Source: a virus
DNA length: 43,574 nt
Direction: 5' to 3' (one strand)
IMG/VR virus record: IMGVR_UViG_3300017598_000355
Coordinates: 1 to 43,574 of that record
Below are positions 16,901-25,400 of this stretch, piece by piece. The notes beneath the pieces are model-generated. The model did no database searches. It was not told where the DNA came from and saw only the letters and a program-made list of their open reading frames with translations. The position numbers and the translations under genes are program-made. Position 1 is the first letter of the stretch. The number at the start of each line of letters is the position of its first letter.

Positions 16901-19190
16901 GGGGTTAGATTCTGCTGCCTTACAAAAGATAAAGCTTGAATTAGAGAACCTTAAGAACCTAGAGAAGAAGCAATACGAGGAGTTCAAAAAACAACAGGAA
17001 GAAAAGAAAGAGGTCAAGAAGGATGTTGTAGAAGACACAGAAGAAGAGGATGAAAAAGTTGTAGAAACACCTAAAAAGAAAGATGATGAGTCTGATGAAG
17101 ATGCGATTGAAGCAGCAGCTAGTTTTACACCTACAGTTAGTAAAGACGCCCCGGGAAAGAAAGGGTCTGAAGTAAAAGAAGCTACTAGCTCTTTAATGGC
17201 TGAAGCTCAAGCAATGGCAGCTGAAGGCGGTACTGATCTAAATAATGATGAGACATCTCTAATTACAGGAACTAAGACTGGAGTTGAAGAATTGAATGCT
17301 GAGTTGAAATCAAATCCTCTAGAAGTAAAAGACGAAGTAAAGGGCGACCCAACAGAAGTAGCTAGTGAGGAGCAGATAAATGAAGTTGAAAAAAATCTTG
17401 ATAACTTATTCGGTAAATCTGAAGTTGTAGATGGATTCAAAGAGGAGTTCGAGGACAGTGAAGAACAAAAGAAAAAAGAAGGTGATTTAATATCGTCAGA
17501 GGAAAGTTTAAGTACTGAAGAAGCTGATAGACTTAAAAAGGAAGCAGAAGAAGCAGGGTTAGAAGTAGAAGAAAAAGAAGATGATGATCTACTTGCTCAA
17601 GCGGAAGAGTTAAAAAAAGAAGCTGTATCAGAAATAAAAACCGTTACAGAGAAACCTCAAGTAGAGACTAACGAGAAGAAGAAAGAGGAAGAGGCTGTAA
17701 AGGTTGTGGAAGAGGCTAGTGAGTTTCCTACATTTACTAAAAAGAAGAAGGTAAAGCAAAAAGGAAATATAACACCTAAAAACTCTGTATTCAATTACAA
17801 GGGGAAAGACAGGAAATCTCAAACAGGATACTCAGGAGCATTCTTTATGTCTTCAACTAGATATATGCATGATCAAAAGATCGGCATGGAGTTTGATCTA
17901 GTACTGAAAGATGGAGAGGTGTTTATGTACAATCCTACTAGAGTCATAGACAATGACGATGTTGATTTAGGACCTATTTATATCCCAGTAAGAGGGACTT
18001 ACTCTAAGAGTAAATACAACTCACTAAAGTCTGCTTTAAAGTCAGGTAAGAGATTCAAGACTTCTATTAACGATGTCATGACTCCTGATGCTAAAGCAAG
18101 GCAAAAAGGCAAGAATGGAGAGATGGGTCCTCATAATCCTTTTGTATTAAAAGGCATGGAAGATGCTAAGGTTGCTATTGTGCAAAACACTCAAGTAGCT
18201 ACAGGTACAAAAGAGGATAGGAATAGAGAGACCATAAACATAGACAATCAATCTAAATTCTCTCCAGGGCAAACTATCGTTCTAGTAAAGTCTCCTAACG
18301 GTAATGATTCAGGGATAGCGTTGACTTCTCCCAAACTAGAAATAGCTGACGCTAACGATATCGTTAATATGCTTATTGATGGTATGAAATTATCTAAAGC
18401 TAACATTAAGAAAGCTAAAGGCAAGAAAGGATCATCTCATAACACTGGTAAGTGGTTTGATAACACCCCCGTCCCATCTAGCTATGAAAGATTCAAAGGT
18501 GTCACTTATAAAGACGCTATCGATTCTATGGTAAACATCATGATACATGAAGGGACAGTACCTAATGATGGAGGAACAAGTGTAGCTCTCGAGTATAGTG
18601 ATAAAGATAAGCTAGAACCTGCAATAGTATTCAAAGGTAGAGAAGAAGGCAGTGATAAATTAGTAACCGCTAGATACACTTTAGATGATCTTGCAGGAGA
18701 ATCAAAAAAGATACTTTTAAAGGATTTACAGAGACTAGACATACCAATGCACCTCCACAGGATGAATAAGCCTATGATGGGTCAGAAAACAGGCGGAGTT
18801 GTAATTAGAGGTAAAGCAGTAGAGAAAGGGGAAAGCTATAATAACTTCATGGGTAGAACAGATTCTATTTACATGAAAGAAAGAGCCGGAGGAAAGACTA
18901 CTAGGTTCAAGAAAAAGACAGGTGAAGTGGTGACAATAGAAAACGCCGCTTACAGCATGTTTAATCCTGATACGTTACTTAGTGTAGCTACACCGGTAGA
19001 AGCCTCTCAGAAGCAAAGTTTCGCACCTTCAGAGATGAATAGTGAAGTTAAGTCTGAAATAAAGAAAGGTAAGGTTAAAGGCAAGGAGTCTAAATCTAAT
19101 GCGAAAGCGGCTTCTAACCATGTTGCTCTTAAGTTTATGGAGTTAGCTAAAGAACAAAATATCGATCTTAAAGATTGTGTTCCTTTCTAA
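13938..19190 (+). CDS. Giant virion cargo protein upstream of the RNA polymerase
   Basis: 1750 residues. Visible regions: an acidic/polar start; hydrophobic helices at about 83-105 and 165-225 (WTGVAGGVNTAIAGTADLI; IGFMVPGGIAGKIAG) suited to membrane interaction; a long coiled-coil portion (about 440-1000) rich in Lys/Glu; a very acidic low-complexity linker with EEKKEVKKDVVEDTEEEDE-type runs (about 1014-1270); and a beta-containing C-terminal domain (from about 1275, starting YSGAFFMSSTRYM) ending LKDCVPF. crAss-like phages encode one such large protein just before the RNA polymerase, and both are packaged in the virion. No HExxH or polymerase motif is visible. It starts two bases after the previous stop. 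Confidence 0.65.
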   Translation: MPQDTIKTPPENSSGNIEDLLQSTQSSFGDASYSQSGGKVITDNDKAEMDSYDFDEIERFEAYQNNNNLNDMLNERQDGFDKVGRALWTGVAGGVNTAIAGTADLINPKAWVEMMELTEGQMAGIDGFKTGNGILWSDSLEGLSKWAEENKEQIYDRNRIHSDGIGDLGWFAKGFQGLAESYIGFMVPGGIAGKIAGRSLQLLKARGLAADIGANIATAFMMNSVETATMRRQLEDNVRKSAIDSGMTLEEAEAQAKKSGDDFGWANKMSMITGFVGLRGVTGSGMFGGAKKSLANKAALWGKESASEGIEELWGDGAQGYYENKAMKEMGLKPEDNKGIVKHLYDYTFSKEGFETFAWGAAGGPFQQFGRSAFQKGLTKWSGGSELNQYQHPGDFEDITIEKPKTNLPPKREYDTQTIVDDSGNEKIVLIEGNKETVLTPEQFEAKQEKDDAKWEEENSELITEWEEYDNSVRENDKAKKEHTKQVAEWSRLTNALAISKLTGTKGQAVKDVRDYLKGEAKLEQDWLKAQEDGDEVAIREIEDRKLENLFIKYANQGFNGDPTGSTELLIEHFEAMAKDGNEVATRALAKIGDSKKGWVKEYDDLFKKFYRTEDRNVAKKMANDVFKTKAQLSSNEVLLVDIDSKVSAAQSALVAEASKLHPGKSITAVANIKAKEVELKAIESLLAVTPDKAVASQLRKKANSLKSSIKEDNESLKDEDQIKDSELNPELVDKLRKLSVQKATTQTAVYQLRDNYDNYQKPDYFKNRRERSLERLKRAADLSQDPAHIESLREAVFLNDDYGLSRQERNDLLGHLRRRQESAEKYRNLKQSKSEEYQKRVQQINHRKKAIRDELKGLRLSQAELDTKEGIAEAKTVLVQMNDSSIDPKRISHKKKEIKSLEDELESLEKNRDRNSAISQKGIAYKESLEKQLNDLNDELKTLTQTSLNPFFDQIKNNPAAKRAITKLMLGDSRLTVKELESLADLKGLDSAALQKIKLELENLKNLEKKQYEEFKKQQEEKKEVKKDVVEDTEEEDEKVVETPKKKDDESDEDAIEAAASFTPTVSKDAPGKKGSEVKEATSSLMAEAQAMAAEGGTDLNNDETSLITGTKTGVEELNAELKSNPLEVKDEVKGDPTEVASEEQINEVEKNLDNLFGKSEVVDGFKEEFEDSEEQKKKEGDLISSEESLSTEEADRLKKEAEEAGLEVEEKEDDDLLAQAEELKKEAVSEIKTVTEKPQVETNEKKKEEEAVKVVEEASEFPTFTKKKKVKQKGNITPKNSVFNYKGKDRKSQTGYSGAFFMSSTRYMHDQKIGMEFDLVLKDGEVFMYNPTRVIDNDDVDLGPIYIPVRGTYSKSKYNSLKSALKSGKRFKTSINDVMTPDAKARQKGKNGEMGPHNPFVLKGMEDAKVAIVQNTQVATGTKEDRNRETINIDNQSKFSPGQTIVLVKSPNGNDSGIALTSPKLEIADANDIVNMLIDGMKLSKANIKKAKGKKGSSHNTGKWFDNTPVPSSYERFKGVTYKDAIDSMVNIMIHEGTVPNDGGTSVALEYSDKDKLEPAIVFKGREEGSDKLVTARYTLDDLAGESKKILLKDLQRLDIPMHLHRMNKPMMGQKTGGVVIRGKAVEKGESYNNFMGRTDSIYMKERAGGKTTRFKKKTGEVVTIENAAYSMFNPDTLLSVATPVEASQKQSFAPSEMNSEVKSEIKKGKVKGKESKSNAKAASNHVALKFMELAKEQNIDLKDCVPF

Positions 19191-19203
19191 TATTAGTTAA
19201 AGT

Positions 19204-19231
19204 TATAGGGGAGTGATTAGGCTTCCCTATA
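19204..19231 (+). terminator. Hairpin after the 1750-residue cargo gene
   Basis: TATAGGGGAG (19204-19213) pairs with CTTCCCTATA (19222-19231, one G-U pair) across an 8-base loop, followed by T-rich GTCTTTATTAGTCTTTATAC. The position, 14 bases after a stop codon, fits an intrinsic terminator or attenuator before the RNA polymerase gene. The T tract is interrupted, so termination may be partial. Confidence 0.6.
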
Positions 19232-19253
19232 GTCTTTATTAGTCTTTATACTA

Positions 19254-19340
19254 TTAAGCGCTCTACGCTGGTGCTTCCTGCCGGAAGGGGGACTCAAGCG
19301 CCGTCCGGCTTCTATCTAATCCCACCCTACCCCCTCAAGT
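19254..19340. other. GC-rich, hairpin-rich non-coding island before the RNA polymerase gene
   Basis: This stretch is clearly richer in G and C than its surroundings and has no open frame of note. It offers several competing helices: CTTCC (19274-19278) with GGAAG (19283-19287) around a four-base loop; GCCGGA (19280-19285) with TCCGGC (19304-19309); and GGGGG (19287-19291) with CCCCC (19330-19334). The hexamer AAGCGC occurs twice. The remaining 80 bases to the ATG at 19424 are AT-rich. It could be a structured leader RNA or cis-regulator, or foreign DNA. I could not make a tRNA cloverleaf from either strand. Confidence 0.45.
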
Positions 19341-19423
19341 TACAACGAATTATCCGTTAATGCAAGTTTCAATTTTAAATGACTATCTTCGTAATAGAAT
19401 ATAGATTTAAAACTATTTAATAT

Positions 19424-22400
19424 ATGGGGTGCGTTGTAAAAATTGGCGGTAAGCAATTTGATATCAGTACAAACAAAGGGGCATTTAAACTTATTGAGGA
19501 ATTGACTTCTCATAAGGAAGCTACTAGAATATTTGAAACAAACGATGAGAAGAAGATTGATGAGCTTTTGGCTAAAGCTATCAAGGAAGAAGTGGGAGAG
19601 GTTAAGGAACAACCATCGTCTAGTGTTGAAGAGCAGGTAGAAGAGTTGGACTTTGCATCAATGAAAGACCTGGATTCTTGGCATTGGGATTTTGATGACT
19701 CATTTCATTTTGGTAACGTCATAGTTTACGGGAACGATTACGGGAAAAAAGGCGACATCGGCAAGAATGTCGGTGGTCAAATAATGGAGATGAGAGACGG
19801 AAGCTTTCAAAGTCAGAAGTTTACAACTCAAGAGTTAGATGAAGCTGTAGATAAGAAAGACAAGAAAGTTGTTAATGAACTTGTAAAAGAGATAAAATCC
19901 CAACAACAACCCCAAAAACAACCTTCATCTAGTGTTGAAGGTTTTAATGACAATACGGTAGAAGGCCAGGGGTTTTCGGCTTATAATTCAAACAACAAGA
20001 GCGCTCAAGATTCAGTATTGGTAAAAGATGGCTGGGCTATGGTTTCTGATGGAATGGGGAGCTATAAAAACAGTAAAGGATTAGCTGATGCACTACTAGA
20101 AGAAATATCTAAACTAGAAGTTCTAGATCCTACTTTAATAAAAAGTATAGCAGATGATGTTGCTAAAAAGTTTGATGATGCTGCAGCAACATTGGCTTTA
20201 GTTAAAAAAAATCCGGACGGATCTTTTACTTATTTATCTTTAGGAGATTCTCCTATATATGTAAAAAGAAATGATGGTTCAATAGAATCTATAGGAGTTA
20301 GCTCTTCTGCCAAAACAACAGGTGTCGTTTCTTTAAGAAAAATGAAAGGCATGCCTAGTAAAGATGTCAAAACAGGAAAGATAAACCTTAAAGATGGTGA
20401 GAAAATAATAGTTTCTAGTGATGGTCTTGGAGATGCTTTAGAATACTTCAAGCTTGCTTTAAAAGATAATAAAGACAATATCCAAAACCTTGTTTCCGAT
20501 GTTATTGAAAGCGAAAACTTAAATAGCATTAATGACATGATCAATAACTTCAAAGATTTTGAAGATTTTGAAGGAAAAGAGAAGGAATTAGCAGTACTGT
20601 TAGGTATGGAATTTGTTGAAAAAGAAGGCGTTGGAATGGATTTAGTATTAGAAATGCTAGAAAAAAAGCCTGAACTTCTTCAAGATATACTTTCTTACGG
20701 TAAAGAAGATGATTTATCTATCATTGTTGTAGATAATGATTTTGAATCTACAAAACCGAAGTCAAAAGAACCCCAACAACAACCATCATCTAGTGTTGAG
20801 GAGCAAGTAGAAGATTTAGAGTCTTTGGTTGAAGAAAGGGAAGAAGCTATAAAGAAGATAGCTGGTGTTAAATTCACTTCTAAGAAAAAAGGAGATCCTC
20901 ATCATAAACATGATACAGAATACACATATCCAGGACCTCCAATAAGAGGTATCCATATTAAAAATGGAAAAACAGAGCAAGACGTTATAGATCAAATTGA
21001 TGCTATACTTATGCCGTTAATGGATAAGGCTCTTGTTGAACAAGCATCGTCTAGTGTTGATGAGCAGATAGTATCCAACAACGATCCTCAAAGTAACAAC
21101 ACGGAATCAAGTAGTGAAAGAGATGAGATAGAATACAACGATTCTACATCTGATATTAAAGTAGATGTTTCTGATCTTGATGCAAAAAGAAATAAGGCTA
21201 TTGAGGATGCTAAAAAAGGAGACTTTAGTGATAGTGAAGACGATATAGATTTAATAGCTTTTTCTAAAAACACAGGTAAAAGATCTAAATCAAAAGTCTC
21301 TGCTGAGAAGAAAAGAATAAAAAGAATATTTAAAGACGTCCCTGTTGATGTTTTAGATAGAATTGTAGCTGATGACGGATCAATAGCGGAAGCTTATTAT
21401 GACGGAGCAATTGTATTATCTAAAGAAGATATAGAGACTGGAGTTGGTTATCATGAAGCATTCCATGCATTTGAAGATACTATATTAAGTCCTGCTGAAA
21501 GAGAAGAATTGTATAATGAAGTTAGAGAACACAATCTTTATGATGGAGGATCTGAATCAGAATTCCTTGCAGAGGCTTTTAGGGATTTTGCATTAAGAAG
21601 AGAAACTAGAAAAGGGCTTATAGGAAAGTTTTTGGATTTAGTGGATAGACTGGTAGGATTGTTTGATAAAGAAAGAGGATACTTTGATAAACTTTATAGA
21701 GGTCAGTATAAATTCAATCCATCAAGAGTGACTAAGAATAAGGTTTGGTACAGCATTAAGATACCTGCGAAAGCAAAGAAAGAAGGTATTAGAGGGTTAG
21801 CTTACATGCTGATTCAAGAGTCAGGAATGCTGACTGCTCAAGAAAAGATTTCTTCTGAAGAAATGAGTATCATCGCTAAAGATGTTTATAAGCAACTTTC
21901 AGGGGTGATGATAAAGATTGGTAAGTCAAAAAAATATGGTTTCGATAGTCAAGAGTTTATCAATTATGATACTATGCTTGACAAGAATAACTTCCAGCAT
22001 TTCTTAGATGAAGCTTCATTTGTTTTAAGACAAATGGGTGCTCAAGAGAACTCAAGGAAAGATGAGTCTCCTGAAGACATGGATGATTATGAAAATACAG
22101 AGTCAGTAGGAGAAAGGTTTGGTATAGATGCGCTTGGTTTTGATCAATCAGATAAAGCTAGTGGATTCATAAAAACTGTTGTAGCTACATTACCGGACGC
22201 TGAGTATGTAAATGGTGCAATATCTATAAAGGCTTCTGATAGCTTCCCTGGATTACCATTAATTAAACCAAAAGGTGAAACTTGGAATATATTAAAAAAA
22301 GAAACTAGCGGTCTTGTGTCTAGAGATCCTGAAGCTTTATTAAAGAGACTTAGGGAGATAGAAGCTGAACACCCTGTAGTTCATAAACTAGCGAATATGC

Positions 22401-25400
22401 TAGAGGAAGGGAGTCCGGTCTCTAATCATCACAAACAATCTCTTAAATCTGTATTGTCAGGAAGAGAGGTCCAACACAATACATCTACCATAACAGCTAC
22501 TCCTGACGGGTATATATCTACCTATGGGAATTCGGATAAGGTTTCTTTAAAGAAGTCTGTTGTAGAAAAGATTAAATCTAAGATCGAAACCACTAGCGAC
22601 GATTCATTTAAAGGAATACAAGAGCTTATTGCTGGGTTTGAAGAGTCTATATATGAAGTAGGTGAGATAAAGAAATTCGATAATACTGTAGATGATTTAG
22701 AGAACCTTAGCACATTTACCTCTATACTAAATAATAAGTACAAGTTTGATATAACAGATGGAGATATTTACCATGCTGCTATGGAGAATGGTGGTATGGA
22801 AGTAGGTGTTCCTAAAGTTATTGATGGTATCAAAGAATTTGTAGAGGCAGCAAAGAAAGCTAACAAGAGAAAGAACGACGAGAAAGACAAGAGATACACG
22901 AGTTATGAAAAAGATATAAACAAATCTCTTAAGCATATAGATTATATTTTAGATTCAGCTAAAGAGAGAGAAAACATAGAGGCTGAAAGAATGGTTTACG
23001 GAGCCGACTTTAAGCCTAGGTTTACTGAAAGCCAAAATAATTACGCTTCTAAACTAATGGGTTTATTAGAGTCTTCATACAACAATGAAGGCGATAAGCT
23101 ATTAGAGAACTTCTTAGAGTCTGACTATACCAAAAACTCTAAAGCATGGAAAGCTATTTCTGATGCAAAGAGATTAAATAGAAAGTCTCCAATAGAACTG
23201 CCTAATGAGTTAGTTACAATCATAGATGGCAACAATGGTGTTGACCCTAAGGATTTGGCTATGCTAGATGATTTAGGTCAAAGAGTAGGTATGACACTTA
23301 AAGATGTTGTTTCAGACGATGGCGGACCCGGTATCATCCCTGTAACTCAAGCAGATAAATCATCTGTTGTGGCTATAAAGGGACTTGAAAGCGGATATAT
23401 GAATGACGCTAATGGTAATATAACTGATGATGCAGTCATCTTATTCACCAACTATGCTCTTGCAGAAATGCAAAGAATGGTTAAGACTAATAACGGAGAG
23501 CTTTCTTTAAGTAGTGATAAGAGAGATGATTTCTTTCATTCAAAACTTGAAGCAGACGGCACTAGAGCTAATCTAGGTGGAGGAATGAAGTCTTATTGGT
23601 TCCCTAAATTAGGTCTTGATTCTGAGTTGGGTCGATCAATGTTTAGATCTACTAATGGAGAGAAGTTAGAATGGGACAATAACACACTTTCATTCAACGA
23701 AGATATCGAAGTGGACACTGCTAAACTTGAAGATATAAGAAGTGAGGTTAGGAGAGTATTAGAGGCTAGGGTGGATTTAGGTGTTAAGAAACTTGATGAT
23801 TCAGGCATAACATATTTAGACAGTAAAGGCAACCCATCAATCAAAGGTGTTGATGTAGGTGTTGTTCAAAAATACGCTTCTCAATATGGTTACAGTAATA
23901 AAAATGTAATCAAGAAGAACATGATTAGTGATTACATGTTGAATTCAATGATGGCCACTGTTGAATATACTATGTTATTCACTGGTGATCCAGCGTTCTT
24001 TAAAGACTTAAGAAAAAGGGTTCCGGCAGCTATTGCTAATGGTATTGATTTAGCTCCTCACAAAGATCTAAGAGAAAGTTTTGAAGTAGCTGTGCTGAAG
24101 GATTTTGAACAAGGGACTTCTTTGCATGGTTTGTCTAAAGGCGAATCTCCTTATGAAAAAATACTATCTAGCAAGAAGTATAACAAATTCGGATTAACTC
24201 CTGATTTACTTGACCCTTACAAAGGAAACAATCAAGGTGATGCTCAAGGCTACATTACTCCTGATAGATTAAAGCAAATATATCTAGGTCTAGGGAAAGT
24301 AGAGGATAGCATTGTTGAAGCTTTTGACAGAGTGATAGCTAACGAATATGAGTATGTTGAAGACATGACTGAAGACATGAAAGTTGTTTCTAAGAACATG
24401 CCAATGCAGTCATTAAAAGGAATGTACTTTGGTAAGACTAAGCAAGGAGACAACATGGTTCCTACATACCTTAAATACTCTCAAACAGTATTATGGCCGG
24501 GACTTGTTGCTGGTACAAAACTAGAGAAGCTTTACAACAAGATGATCGATAGTAAAATCGATGAGGCTGTATTTGAGTCAGGTGTAAAAGTAGGAGCTAG
24601 AGGGATAAATGATTTATCAGGGGTACTTGATGGAGAATCTCCAATGGGTGATTTGAATACAATTACTCTTGATAATATGTATTGGAAAATGCAACAAGAC
24701 TTACCCAACTCTAAGTACCTCAAGAAAGGGCATCACCAAAGAGCTTCTCAGGCACCAACAAACATCTTAGCTAATGCTATATTCAAGTCTGAAGAAGTAC
24801 AGAAGTTAGCTGATTCTTTTGAAGCTATTGAAGGCTTTATATCTAATAGAGGGTATGAGGATATGTCTTTGGAGTTCGGTATAAAGAAAGGAGCTTCAAA
24901 TGTTGATCTTGGTGATATAGCTAAAAGGATTTATGAAAAAGCTAAGACTGACGATAGAGATGAGAATACTCTATCAATGCTTAAAAGAATATGGGAGGTA
25001 GGAGATATTACATTTGATGATATACCTGGCTTATCTCAATTGGTTGAATCAGAGTTAATGTCTTCGATAACTAAGAGGACTATTAAACAAAAGGTTAATG
25101 GCGGTTCTTTTATACAGATATCTAACGTAGGGTTAACCGGAATAAAGGATGCTAAAGATGTAGGTTATGATGGATCAAATGTTATTTGGTTTAATGAAAA
25201 GAAAGAGCTAAAAGGACCTAGAGTAGAGAATGGAGAAGTAAAGCCAGGTGAAGTATTACTACCGTTCAAGTTTATAGAATCTATAAATGATGAGGCTTTA
25301 AAAGGAAAGATATTAGGAGGAGAGTTGACTACAAAACAACTACATAAAATATTAGGACCTGTCCTTGATGGTTTTGTAGGATTCCGTATTCCTAACCAAG

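Noticed and set aside
13938-19190. Cellular-type transposon or integrase in the large cargo gene
   Set aside because: No DDE, tyrosine or serine recombinase motif is seen; low-complexity acidic and coiled-coil sequence explains the unusual composition.
19254-19340. Possible tRNA in the GC-rich island
   Set aside because: Neither strand gives a 7-base acceptor stem with D, anticodon and T arms in correct spacing, and no convincing T-loop is seen.
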